From Perilla frutescens (Eukaryota > Streptophyta > Magnoliopsida > Lamiales > Lamiaceae), in assembly GCA_026008535.1 (NCBI GenBank), contig BRKX01000002.1, positions 74,793,380 to 74,857,379 of the forward strand: 64,000 nucleotides of DNA, written 5' to 3'. The position numbers and the translations under genes are program-made. The notes beneath the pieces were generated by a model. It was not told where the DNA came from. It ran no database searches and was given only the letters and a program-made list of their open reading frames with translations. Positions 21,904 to 33,185 of the stretch are shown here, piece after piece; position 1 is the stretch's first letter; every line of letters starts with the position of its first letter.

Positions 21904-22063
21904 GTCTATGCTACTCTTGCGGGTAGTACCCAAGTGTCACAATACATCTATTGTGACACTTTTATGTGTCACAATAAATCACAAAAGGTCTGATGTGACA
22001 CATAAAAGTGTCACAATAGATGTATTGTGACACTTGGGTACTACCCGCAAGGGTAGCATAGAC
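21904..22063. repeat. Near-perfect 70-bp-arm hairpin (foldback MITE-like)
   Basis: Arms 21904-21973 and 21994-22063 are reverse complements with a single mismatch (CTCTTGC against GCAAGGG) around a 20-base loop. Each arm has its own smaller inverted repeat, AAGTGTCACAATA ... TATTGTGACACTT. Weaker pairing extends outward to about 21896 and 22075. High arm identity suggests recent origin or gene conversion. A transcript would form a long perfect stem suitable for Dicer processing. Confidence 0.8.
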
Positions 22064-22129
22064 CAACCCCCTGAGGGGATGCAATGTAAGCCCCTCCTAT
22101 TTATAACTCATTTGGATTATTTAGTATCG

Positions 22130-22645
22130 GACTATCACAATATGTTAGTTGAAGTATCACGATAGATTTTTTTTTTTTTTACCAAAACTTTCATTTCTAG
22201 ATAAAAAAAGAACTGCAAATACCCGAAAATTGATGGGCCCGGAACACATATCACTTGCAGAAATGGGAATGCACTGCGGATATCTTACGTTAGAATTTAC
22301 CCAAGAATTACTAATTAAAAACTCAATAAAAAAGGCTATCACCAACCGGTTATAACTTTCATGGATGAGAGGGAGAGGAAGGAGCGACGATTAATTGAAA
22401 AAGACATCGAATATGGTAAATAAATTGCATCAAAATACACCTCTTTGTCTTGGGTTGAAGTGTCACAATATGTTAATTAAAGTGTCACGATATGATAGAT
22501 TTTTTCGGCCGACTGAAACTTTTGACCAAAATTTTCGTTTCTGGACAAAAAAATGAGGGTTGCAAATATCCGAAAATTGGTGGGCCGGGAACACATGTCA
22601 CTTGCTGGGATGGATGATGCACTACATGTGTTCTACATTAGAATT
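22130..22645. repeat. Imperfect direct duplication
   Basis: 22130-22310 and 22455-22645 are homologous. Both run TATCACAATATGTTA / TGTCACAATATGTTA, then (A)GTATCACGATAGATTTTTT-like sequence, GAAAATTGATGGGCC / GAAAATTGGTGGGCC, GGAACACAT, CACTTGC and TTAGAATTTA. The word GTGTCACAATA is shared with the neighbouring hairpin, which suggests the three belong to one element family. Confidence 0.6.
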
Positions 22646-22909
22646 TATCAGAGCTTGACACAAATGTCCCGGGTGCGTGTGTTTTGAGAAAAATATATAT
22701 ACATATTTTCCACAAACAAATGAGAGAAACATCACATCATATCACCAATTACATTTTCTGTTCCAAACTTTCACTTAAAAAAATTAATTTATTATGCTTT
22801 AATTTAATTTAATTTTTTTATCTAGGGTTCATCCATCTCCCATATGGTATATTAAAAAAAAAAGTTATGGAACAAAACAAATGTTGTAGGATTGGTAATA
22901 TAGGATGAA

Positions 22910-23045
22910 TTGTCATTTTAGGACCTGAACGATTGGTAATTTATCAATTAAGAACCTGAAAAACGAAAATTGACAATCTAGGACCTCAAAAATAATGTAT
23001 TTTGATTTCTTTTAATTTTTAATTATTTTTATATTCCTTTTCAAC
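22910..23045. repeat. Dispersed repeat related to 12420-12555
   Basis: Shares AGGACCTGAA, GAACCTGAAAAA, CAATCTAGGACCTCAAAAAT and TTTTGATTTCTTTTAATTTTT with 12420-12555, in the same orientation. Function unknown; probably fragments of one transposon family. Confidence 0.5.
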
Positions 23046-23505
23046 GAAAACATCCTTTATTAATTCTAATTAAATTTTAATTGCGTGCCGTCGCCTATTT
23101 AGTACCATTATTTCATAATTAATGTTTTGACTAACTAAATCCGTTGCCTTGAAACTATTAATTATAGGTTACGAAAATATTAATGCAGTAATTATATGTG
23201 TTGGTGACAACTAACAATTCGGTTTTTTAAGGTCGAATAAAGTTGTTGAGAGTAATCCAAATCCAGCTCTATCTTTTTTTAGTTCTTCATAAAACAACTC
23301 TTGATTTCTTCTAGATGTTATCGTTTTCTAAAAATGAAAAAAAAAAAAGTGTAAATGATAAATAAATCAAATAAAAACCGAAAAAAAAAAAATTGGGGGC
23401 AAAAATCGGAAAATATACAGCTTTGATTTAATTTAGTTAGATGGGCTTTTGCCAAATTGAGTCCAGCCCGTCTCAAGATATATATCTTATTTGGGAAAAT
23501 TCGAC

Positions 23506-24105
23506 TTTGATACCTACATTTTTATACTCTTTTTAAAAATATAGTTTATTTTTTCAAAATTAATAAAATAGTACGCACCTTTTTTTAAAATAAAAAAAAA
23601 ATACAAATCTAACATTTGAGTTATAAAATTGATCAAATGTTAGATTTGCAATTTTTTTGAAAAGTGGTTAATATTTCGTTAATTTTTAAAAAATGGATTA
23701 TTTTTTCAAGGGTTAATTAGTTCAAATATCACAAATTATATACGATTTTTTTATTTTTAACAGAAACTTTAAAATGTTGCATCTATAATACGAACTTATA
23801 TTTTTTTGCAATCACAACACCAGTTCAAAAGTGAGTGCAATTATAAGTATGAAAATTATGCAAAATACTTAATTGATTGAACATTTTTTAAGTAGAGATT
23901 GAAGAGACAAATTGTAAGTGTATGCATGCACATTACACTTGTACACATGGGTGCTACGTCAATTTTAATTGGTCAAAATTCAAAATGATGTTATAATTGC
24001 AAAAAAAATAAATGTAAATTTATGTTGCATGTGTTAATATTTTAAACCAATTAACCCTTTTTTTAAAATAACAAAAAATGTAGGTATTAAAGTGTAATTT
24101 ACCCT
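23506..24105. mobile_element. Outer TIR element containing a nested MITE
   Basis: The left end (ACTTTGATACCTACATTTTTAT near 23513) is inverted at the right end (AAAAAATGTAGGTATTAAAGT near 24076-24096). Inside the left arm lies a perfect 15-bp stem AAATCTAACATTTGA / TCAAATGTTAGATTT. A second TIR element sits at 23710-24057, giving a two-level nest. No coding capacity. Confidence 0.5.
23710..24057. mobile_element. Mutator-type MITE, GGGTTAATTGG family (copy 1)
   Basis: Ends GGGTTAATTAGTTCAAATAT and, inverted, GGGTTAATTGGTTTAAAATAT. The similarity extends inward through TTTTTTGCAAT. Flanks TTTTTTCAA and TTTTTTTAA are a plausible 9-bp target duplication with one mismatch. The same termini occur on the element at 35847-36527. 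Confidence 0.6.
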
Positions 24106-24880
24106 ACTTTTTAATTGGGGGAGGAGAGGGACGGATCTCGAACTCGAGATCTCTATATATACAGGTCATTTGAGGGACCTATTACTACAACATAAGAAGT
24201 CTAGCTACATAATATTAAGTTAATTTTAGTTAGTATAATATAATTTGATGATATGCTCTGGAATTTGTGATATTTACATAGGCTATTTGTATGAACAAAA
24301 ATAGCCCAACTGAGTAAATCTAAGTCCATGTCTTACTGAACCAGGCCATGGCCCATTATTTGCACGTTGTAAAAATAAAAAAAATGAAAAAAAAAATATT
24401 TAAGTTTTTTTTTTCATTACACTTGATGAAATTCTATAATTCTATAATAATAAGTTTTTTTAATCATAATTACTGACATGCTCTTATTGTGTTACCCACA
24501 GTTACTGTGATTTTTTTTAACACTTCCTTTTTGTTTCCTTCAAAATTTTGCCTCTTTTTTTCTTTCATTCTTATTTTTTCTTTGAACGAAAAAAAAAAAT
24601 ACTGTTTTTGAAAATTGATTATAAGAAAAAATAGAAGTATTTAATCCCATGGGGGGTGAGGACTTACAGGGATGAATTTTGGTTCTGGAGAATTAATTGC
24701 TAAGTTAAAAACATAAAATAATAACATTTTCAATTTTGCGTTATTTTTTGCTCATTCATATGTTTTTATTTTCCTATTTGCATGTGTTTTTGTTTATCTG
24801 CTTGCATTACATGTCATTGGGATGGAAATAGATCAGATATGGTCGAAATTTGACTTGGAAGGCCCTAGATTAATATCTTA
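24106..24880. other. Spacer, no gene seen
   Basis: AT-rich; contains a short GC-richer stretch (24118-24180) with GATCTCGAACTCGAGATC, a 9-bp-arm palindrome. No coding frame or transposon ends recognised. Confidence 0.4.
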
Positions 24881-25248
24881 CTAGTATTTCTCCCGTGCGA
24901 TGCACAAAATAATAATTATTTTTTAAAATTTGTAACATTATGATTATTTTTTAATTTTATATGTTGTGCTTAATTTTTAAAATTAATAAAACGATATGCA
25001 CACATATTAATTAATTAGATAAGAGATCAATTTTTTGTAGTTATGCTAAATAAAATGAAAATTAAATTTTACGAACTAAATGAAAATTCATGTTAGAAAG
25101 ATCGAATCGAAATATTTCAAATGATAAGATTTTATAAAAAACAATGTATAATTGTCAAGATTTAAGAACATTTGATTTTTTTGAATATAAAGTTAATAGG
25201 TATAAAAAATATAATCATTTTAAATGATGAAATTGAAATAGAAAAATA

Positions 25249-25285
<37 letters not shown>

Positions 25286-25613
25286 GCGCAATATAAAATG
25301 AAATCTATTTTTTATGCGAAAAATGTAGAGTACTATATAAATCATCTATCTACGCATAAAAAAAATAAAAAAATTATAAATCTCAAATTTTCAAGTAAAA
25401 AAAAAATTGCAAAGATTTGTTAAAATATAACGATTATAATCTAAATCGTCATGAAAAATGAAAAAAAGAAAAAGAAAAATTTACAATAATAAATATTACT
25501 ATTGTTGTCTATTTAACTCAGAATCATTGTCTATTATATAAAAAATATTGTCTAAATCGTGTGATAGATAATAATTTATAACAGAACCATTGTCTATTAC
25601 ACGATTTTGCCTT

Positions 25614-25620
<7 letters not shown>
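24881..25620 (-). mobile_element. Non-autonomous Helitron-like element (copy 1)
   Basis: Read on the minus strand, the 3' end is a small hairpin GTGCATCGCAC, then GGGAGAAATA, then CTAG, followed by T. Helitrons end in a hairpin, a short spacer and CTRR, and insert between A and T. The 5' end is less certain, near TATATAAAGGCAAAATCGTG at about 25600-25620, blurred by an (AT)n run. It contains a (TTA)n microsatellite at 25245-25285 and no Rep/helicase frame. Homologous throughout to 25981-26755. Confidence 0.6.
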
Positions 25621-25650
<30 letters not shown>

Positions 25651-25980
25651 TTTAATCTAGCTAGACTTGACCTATTATCTACCATAAATACGTAGACTTT
25701 CTCAAGTAATATTTGCAAATAAAGTAAAATAGTAATCAAATAGAAAAAAATAAAATAAAAAATAGCCATAAAAATTGAAATCATTGGTGAGACCCGGTAT
25801 TATAATATAATGCCTTAAAAATTTGATAGCAACTATGTGTGTGAAGTCAAGTAATACGAACAAAGTCCTACTTTTAATGTATATAGTGGTTTAATTATCT
25901 GAATTATTTGCTAATTTAATTTTATTAGATTTTAGTCTAACTACTATGGTTTTATAGTTCGATCGACACTCAATTATATA

Positions 25981-26370
25981 CTAGTATTTCTCCCGTATGA
26001 TGCACAAATAATAGTTATTTTTTTAGATCTATGATACCATGATTACTATTGAATTCTATATATTGTGTCAATTTTTAAAGATTAATAAAATTATATGCAT
26101 GTGAGTTAATTCATTAGATAAGAAGATCAATTTTGGGTAATTATGGCAAATAAAAATTAAATTAATTTTAGAAACTAAATGGAATTCATGTTAGAAAGAT
26201 CAAATTGAAATATAACAAATGTCACAATTTTATAAATAGCAATATATAATTGTCCATGATTAAAGAATGCTTGATTTATTTAAATATACAGTAGGTATAA
26301 AAAATATAATTATTTAATTATTTTAAATGATGAAATTGAAATAGAAAAATAATAAGTTATTTCAAATTAA

Positions 26371-26405
<35 letters not shown>

Positions 26406-26755
26406 GCAACACAAATGAAAAATAATTTTTTCGACAAAAAATGTAGAATACTACAAATTATCCACTTATGCATAAAAATAAAAAATAAAAAATATTATAA
26501 ATATCTCCAAGTAAAAATAATAAATAAGATTGCAAATATTTGTTAAAATGCAATGGTTGTAATCTAAACTGTCATGAAAAATGCAAAAAAGAAGAAGAAA
26601 ATTTACAACAATAAACGTCATAATTGTTGTCTATTAACTCAAAATGTTGTCAATCATACAGAAACTGTTGTCTAAAATATAATTATTAAGTCGTGTGATA
26701 GACAACGATTCTGATATAAACCATTGACTATCACATGATTTTGCCTTTATATATG
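25981..26755 (-). mobile_element. Non-autonomous Helitron-like element (copy 2)
   Basis: Second copy of the preceding element in the same orientation about 360 bp away. Its 3' end again reads CTAG flanked by T on the minus strand, preceded by GGGAGAAATA, but the hairpin is decayed (GTGCATCATAC). Shared internal landmarks: ATTCATGTTAGAAAGATC, GGTATAAAAAATATAAT, a (TTA)n tract, and repeated TTGTCTA words before ATTTTGCCTTTATAT. Confidence 0.6.
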
Positions 26756-26825
26756 TATAAATTCTTTTAAAAAAATCAAACATCAAATATAGATACCATA
26801 TATAAATAGATAGCTAGTCTCCCAC

Positions 26826-26909
26826 ATGAGTTAATTAGCTAAACTTAAAATCTACAAAATTTCCCAAATGAGTTAATTAGCTAAACTTAAAATCTACAAC
26901 ATTGTTTTG
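26826..26909. repeat. 42-bp tandem duplication
   Basis: ATGAGTTAATTAGCTAAACT plus AAAATCTACAA occurs twice with a 42-bp period. Probably a local slippage or unequal-exchange product. Confidence 0.7.
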
Positions 26910-26921
26910 ATATGGTGCATT

Positions 26922-27426
26922 TAGGGCTGTAAATGAACAGAGCCGTTCGCAAGCTATTTGGAGTTCGATTCGAGAAAAATTTGTTCGAAGTTCGTTCATT
27001 TTCTAAACGAGCCAAGCTCGAGCCTCGAATCGAACTTGATAAAATTTTCAAGCCGAGCTCGAACATATTAGTATTCGGCTCGGCCAGCTCGCGAACATGT
27101 TCGAGCTCGAGCTTTAATCGAACATGTTCATGAATATTATAAATAATTCAAACGGGTAAATAAAATAAGCTATTTTTTTAAAACTTGAGCTCGAATATGT
27201 AAATTAAACGAGCTTTTTTTCGAGCATTCGAGCTCAGGCTCATTTGATAAATTTTTGAGCATTTCACGAACCGAGCTCGAATCGAATTCGAACATAACAA
27301 ATATTTATTGAGCCGAGCTTGAACAAGAGGAAAAAAGCTCGAATCGAGCTCGAGCTTGAATATTCCTTAATGAGCCCAGCTTGAGTATCATGGTATTCGG
27401 CTCGATTCGATTCATTTACAGCCCTA
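26922..27426. mobile_element. hAT-type MITE (505 bp) with 8-bp target duplication
   Basis: Terminal inverted repeats TAGGGCTGTAAATGAA at the left and its reverse complement TTCATTTACAGCCCTA at the right. Flanks GGTGCATT (26914-26921) and GGTGCAGT (27427-27434) match at 7 of 8 bases, the size expected for hAT transposition. The interior is unusually rich in GAGCTCGA-type words in both orientations and contains no transposase frame. The 67-codon open frame inside is spurious. Confidence 0.75.
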
Positions 27427-27541
27427 GGTGCAGTGAGTGAATTTAATTATAATTAAGAATTACGATTTCAATTTTTATTAGAAATGGATATCGAACCTAA
27501 CCCACCCTCATAAAATTGGCTTGTAAGGGGAGGGTTGCCCT

Positions 27542-27695
27542 CACCTTAATAAGTGACACATGCCACTTTCCCCAACCAATATATGATATTTAACAATTCC
27601 TTTTAATTCATACTGTAACACCTTAATAAGTGACACATGCCACTTTCTTCAACCAATGTGGGATATTTAACAATTCTTATTAATTCCTACAGTAA
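27542..27695. repeat. 77-bp tandem duplication next to the 5S-derived segment
   Basis: CACCTTAATAAGTGACACAT plus GCCACTTTC starts at 27542 and again at 27619. The second copy retains CCAATGTGGGATATTTAACA. This is probably part of the TRIM-like element that continues to about 28040. Confidence 0.6.
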
Positions 27696-27789
27696 CGGGA
27701 GAACAGTGGCCATCAAGGTTACTCTCGTCATCTAAAGAAGATCTACACAACGTTAATGTAGACCTAAAATGTAATAACTCGGCTACCGG

Positions 27790-28040
27790 ACTGACGGTTG
27801 TTCCCATAAACTAACGCAAGTCTTTCCAGCATACTTTGTACTCACTCGCACGCTCCATGAGATCGAATATTTCCCGAGGATTGACGGTTGTCCCCACAAA
27901 CCAACACAAGTCTTTCCAGCGTACTTTATACTCACTCACACACGCTCCATGAGATCGAATACTTCTCAGGGGGTCACCCATCCCACCATTGCCCAAGTCA
28001 AGCACGTTTAATTTTAGAGTTCTGGTGGAACGGGTGCCAG
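27790..28040 (-). mobile_element. Cassandra-like TRIM fragment with 5S rRNA-derived sequence
   Basis: On the minus strand 28036-27961 reads CACCAGAACTC ... TTAAACGTGCTTG ... GGGC ... GGATGGGTGACC ... CCTGAGAAGT. These match the 3' half of plant 5S rRNA, including the internal promoter boxes A and C, with scattered changes and a short deletion. A 5S-like segment inside a repeat is the hallmark of Cassandra TRIM retrotransposons. Next to it, 27790-27960 contains two tandem copies of an approximately 86-bp unit (GACGGTTGT ... CTTTCCAGC ... CTCCATGAGATCGAAT). No intact LTR pair was delimited. Confidence 0.6.
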
Positions 28041-28825
28041 AAAAAAAGAAGCATATTATGGTATGAGTAGCATCTATCAAATACTTTAAGCTCTCCTCGA
28101 CTATACAGACACATTCCTGTATAGGCTCAGAATTCCTCTATTTCTGGTGGATTCGGTTCATTCATGTGTCCCTTCGCTTGAAAGTCTAATAAGAGCCGCT
28201 CTTTATCTGTGTCTTATACCGGTGATCACTCCATGCTTCGATCCTGAATGCCATATAGAGAGCACACGACCAACCCTAATTAAGCTACGAATTGAACCAT
28301 TTTTGTGAGCATGCAAATTAAAAGTGAAGATCATATCCTAGAGCTGGCGGGAAAGGTAATGAAGGCATGATCGATCTGAATATTAATTAGACTACAACAA
28401 TATATACATATATATAAATATGAAACCAACGTATCTCTCATGGCATTTGGCCTTGCCCCAAACACAGTCTGTCATGATCTATCCTTTATTTTAATTGGTG
28501 GACACGTGTTGCACATTCGGAGGAGGTTGGCCAGCTGGACCACCTCTCCCACGTGGCTGAGGCCACCCCCTGCCGGCCGCGCCACCACAAGGCGGTGGAG
28601 GACCACCCTTCGCTTTGAGGGGAATGGGAATGGGATCATATTATTATTATCAGCTATATATATATACATATATATCATCACTCCCACTCTTTGTTCCACA
28701 AGTGCTTCCCTTTCAATTGTTTCATGTCTTTGTCTCAATGGGCCCATTCCCTAAAGTTGTCCAAAGCCCATATTTCCTTTCATGCTTTTCTCTCTCTCTT
28801 GTTTTGTTTTGATGTTTTTTTTATC

Positions 28826-28830
<5 letters not shown>
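28041..28830. other. Spacer with a GC-rich block
   Basis: Mostly AT-rich, but 28500-28640 is GC-rich (ACGTGGCTGAGGCC, GCCGGCCGCGCC, GGCGGTGGAGG) in sharp contrast to its surroundings. Open frames cross it on both strands but no protein family is recognisable. A transposon fragment or an old gene remnant is possible. Confidence 0.35.

Positions 28831-28892
<62 letters not shown>
28831..28892 (+). repeat. (TC)31 microsatellite
   Basis: Uninterrupted TC dinucleotide run of 62 bases. The open frame that crosses it is an artefact of the repeat. Confidence 0.95.
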
Positions 28893-28898
<6 letters not shown>

Positions 28899-31800
28899 AT
28901 TCATTAATTTGTACTTTAATTTTCCTTTTCTCAACAGTCAGTTTCATCAAAATAAGTTACCCACATGTTGCAATTTCCTTTTCTTCATTTCTCACTAGCA
29001 TATTTCCTTGGACCATCCTAATTCACCACTTCCTCAAAATAATAATATCTAAGAGAGGGCCGGATTTCAGAACTCAAGAGAGATCGATATAAAGAATGGA
29101 TACGATCATCGTTCTCGACAACATACATACATACATACATATATACATACATGATTTTGGTATGTAACTGAGTGAATAGTTCCCAGTTCAATCTACTAAT
29201 TAAGCCACAACCCTAGCTCAAACATCCTTCAACTTAGAAGTATACATAAACCAATTAATTAATAAAAAAAGTATATACATATATGCCTGGTGTAATTATT
29301 AAAAAGAAAAATGTTGATAAAAATGTGGAGCCATACCATGAGAATGTTGGTCCTTTAGTTAATGTAAGCATCAGAGTGGGAAAGTGACCCAAATGAGAAG
29401 GACATTACTGTTTGGTTTTCTGGAAGATATCATCGAACAATCTAACAATTAAAAAATTGGAGATATATGATGGCCCTATTTCATTATTTTCTAATATGGG
29501 GGAGTTTTGATAATTACCACAAAGGCAAATATATGATCTTCGGAAGTTTAATTTAATATTTCAAAATATGTATGTCTTGAAATAAAAGGGTGTGTAGAAC
29601 AGCAACCTATTCCAATGGGGCCTATCAACCTATAACTTGTGTGAAAAATGCCAAAAAAATTTGTTATGCTTCAATCTTGACTACAAAATAAAGTGCCAAT
29701 AAAGTAGAACAATTAGAAAACCCACTTTAGTAAATATCAGCTGTCATGACCCAAGTTGTTTTCTAGTGAAAAACATTTAATCTTTTTTTTCATTTAATGA
29801 GGGACTGTGGATATATACACACACACACACATATATATATATGTGTGACATTTAAATGTTTCTTTCCTATGACTTGACTTGGAGTTGTAACCACTTAATA
29901 TATAGTAAAGATTCTAGACTCAATGATTTTTCTGTGTTATACATATAGTATATTTTTCGCAGTTTTGCATGCTACAAGAAGTAAATTAGTAAACCTCAAA
30001 CATTAAAGAATGATCAATACTAACTTTTTTCCAACAGATTATGTATATATTTTGGATTTTACTATTTTATGCACATATATGTACTTCAGAGAAATATTTG
30101 ATGATATATGGCATCTAAATTATATATTATAATATTTTTATCTTATAATTTTATCAATCTATATATATATATATCACATAATTATTATTTTATAGCAGTT
30201 TAATTTGATCTGTTAATAAAAGTTTCCCAATCCAAAATTTAACAGGGAGAAGTTTTCACCATATCGTTTAAAATGCAACCGATTTTTCTAAGATACGGGC
30301 CCCCAAGAATTAAATAAGTTCCTAGTGAGTTTAAATAAATGAAATTTAAAAGTAGTAATTGTTTTACTTGGTCTAAATGTTATATAAAATAACCATTAGC
30401 AATTAATATATGTATCCAATCAGGCCCCATTTTGATTGCTTTTTCAATCACTCCATTCCAATCTACAAGTAGCATTTGTTTCTTCTAACATAATTATATA
30501 TATTAAATTTTAAATGACTTTGTGCATGACATGAATGGCACCTTTGAATATAGAATATTTTTGCATATTTTATTGATTTCTTTTCTCTTTATCACTAATA
30601 TTATTTTTTAAAGTAGCATACTTCTCAACATATGTAAAATTCAACTTTTTGGACCAATGGAAGAGGAAAAGATACTAATAAAGAAATGTCAATACAATGT
30701 TTGGTGGGGTGGATTCATAGGCTTAAATACTAAGTAATATATAAGATTATAGGATATGAGTCGCTTAAATGTCATCCATTTCATATATAGTATCTTTGGA
30801 TCCCACTTGAATTTGTTGGTTAGTATTTTACATCATTAGGTAAAAGGTACCTTTTTACAACATGTTTTGTACTTAATTTCATGTACAAATTAACAAGCAA
30901 TCATGATAATATTATTGGCCTAGTAATAAGTTTTAAGCTAGCTATAGCAACTTCTTTTTCTTTGATCACATTTTAAGAATCTATAATTACTATTTGAGCT
31001 TTGAAAGGTCATTGTTTAAGTAAATTATTCACATAAATCCATGTTTATTTGACAAGTATATGAGGGGGGGGGGGGGGTGAGGACAATTGCTACCAACTCT
31101 TGTCACTTAGAGTAATTAGCTAGCTACACATCATCAACTTTCATAGATTTTACATATGTTTAAGAGTGGATCACCTTCCAATTAAAGTTCATAAAAAATC
31201 AAATTAAAAATCATATGCTTAATGAAGTGATTAATTACATAGTTATTGAATATGGATGTTAATAACTAACTAATGAATAATGTGATGCCAACGTCAATTT
31301 GGAGTTATATAAAAAAGATGAACCAAAATCTCAAGTGTATATATCGCTTTGATTTCAACTTGGTTTTATTGTTTGAGCAAGAAACTCATTTCAGTTTTGA
31401 TCTTGAATAAAAAGTAAGTGAAAAAATTTTCACTACAAAAATATATTGCACATTTGGTTCTTAGGTACAAATAAGAAATGTACGAGGGATGCTTATTTAC
31501 ACGTTGACGTGTTCAATGGCGAATCCAAAATAAAATATTTAGGGGTTGGTGACTCAGTGAAGCATCGATCCACTCTCACACTTTAGCTCTCGTAGCATTG
31601 CCCGTTGGTGAAGATATGGTGTAAAAAAGAAATCTAGAATGGTGCACCCCCTTGAGTTCGAAGCCGAAACCCTAGCCTCTAAACCATGAACCATAATTAT
31701 TAGATTAATAGTTTCAATCATGTGAAGACAAACGCCTCAAATTAATACCTTTTGTCTCTTGGGTACTAAATTGATGGATGATTAATAATTTATCTTTCGA

Positions 31801-32870
31801 GTTCTAAATTAATAAAATTTATGAATTAGGATTGTAATAATTAAATTCCGATAAAGCATTAAAATCATGATTGAATGGATAGATATATGTGTATTCCAAA
31901 AGAAGAACATGTATGTTTATACGATTTGATTTGTGAAAATTAATTACACGAGAGATAAGCATGTTTTATATCATGCATGCATGTTACCCAAACGAGATAA
32001 ACATGTTTAAGAAAGAACTTGTTTTTTTTTTTAAAAAAATAATATTGGTAGGGATGAAAATGTAAATGGAGGCTATGAATGTATTTATTTCAAAAAAAGT
32101 AAAGAAAAAAAAGTGCACAGACTGAGAGACTGAAGAGAAGAACTGATCCCAAGAATAGCCAAAATCTTCAACCCATAGATTTACTCAAAAATCAAATCAT
32201 AAAGCAACCCCATTATTATATTTGTACATATGTATGCATCACCAAGAAAGTGGACTTTGAAATTTCCTTATTTGAAGAATTACAGTCTTAAGTGCTAGTT
32301 CAAAGTTGTCACATAATTTATAAACATAAATAGTTGTATTGGATGGCTATATATATATATACATATTATATGTTGTCCATTATCTATGATGTAAGCAAAA
32401 AATGTGATGCACTATACATTGAGTAATCATGAGAGCATGATTAACATTTTATCCAATTAAAAAATGGTGGGTAGCTATATAGACTTGCCCCAGATAAACA
32501 TTTGAGTGACACCTTTCCCTACACAATTATTAATGCCTTTTTTCAAAAAAATATAAATAAAAATAAAATAAAAATTGCTTGATATATTCTTTTTTTGTGT
32601 ATCCATTACACAAGATTCAATGTGTGGACAAAACATTCTTGCTAGTGACATGACACGGATCTCATCGCCCCTCTTTACAATTTAAATCACACCATATCCA
32701 ATAATTGATCTTTAAATCCCCAAAAATCAAAAGAAAGATTCATGAACGGTCGTGAGAAATTATTATTTTTAAATTAATATATAAATCGTGTATTTGAATT
32801 AAAAGGATTTGAAACTTGTAGCAATCAATCTACTATGATTAATTATTTGCACATATTCCTTCTTTTTTTT
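28893..32870. other. Gene-free AT-rich spacer
   Basis: No coding frame of substance. Simple repeats include (ACAT)n near 29122-29152, (CA)n/(AT)n at 29817-29843 and a run of 14 G at 31064-31077. A degenerate TE-like stretch at 31510-31690 (GGGGTTGGTGACTC ... GTTCGAAGCCGAAACC) has no definable ends. Confidence 0.45.
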
Positions 32871-32879
32871 TAGAGTAAA

Positions 32880-33185
32880 TATATATCATATCTTAGTCTG
32901 ATATTAGATGTGATTGACAAATACAAATTTAGAATCCGGATAAATTTTCGAAGTCTGATACATGACGTGGCTTGTCGTGACCTCTGTGAAATTTTAGCCA
33001 ATATATTGACATGAACTGAGTAATTTTTCTTGCTATTTTCTTGTTTTTGGCTAAAATTTCATACAGAATTCGAGCAAGCCACGTCATATTTCAAATGTCG
33101 AAAATTTACCCTGGTGTTAGATTTGTAAAAGTGTTAAGTAGTCGGGACTTTTTTATAATATTTTAAAGACCGTTATATTTTTGTT
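32880..33185. mobile_element. TIR foldback element (MITE)
   Basis: The left arm (about 32922-33003) carries GGATAAATTTTCGA, ATGACGTGGCTTG and GAAATTTTAGCCAA. The right arm (about 33045-33126) is its imperfect reverse complement (TTGGCTAAAATTTC, CAAGCCACGTCATAT, TCGAAAATTTACCC). The loop is about 45 bp. Outer limits and target duplication are unclear. Confidence 0.55.

Noticed and set aside
26933..27133. 67-codon open frame
   Set aside because: Lies wholly inside the hAT MITE and has MITE-type repeat composition.
28440..28754. Overlapping open frames on both strands across a GC-rich block
   Set aside because: No family resemblance; openness follows from GC-rich repeat-like sequence.
31431..31444. 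CACTACAAAAATAT, another CACTA-like end
   Set aside because: No partner terminus in the expected orientation and no target duplication.
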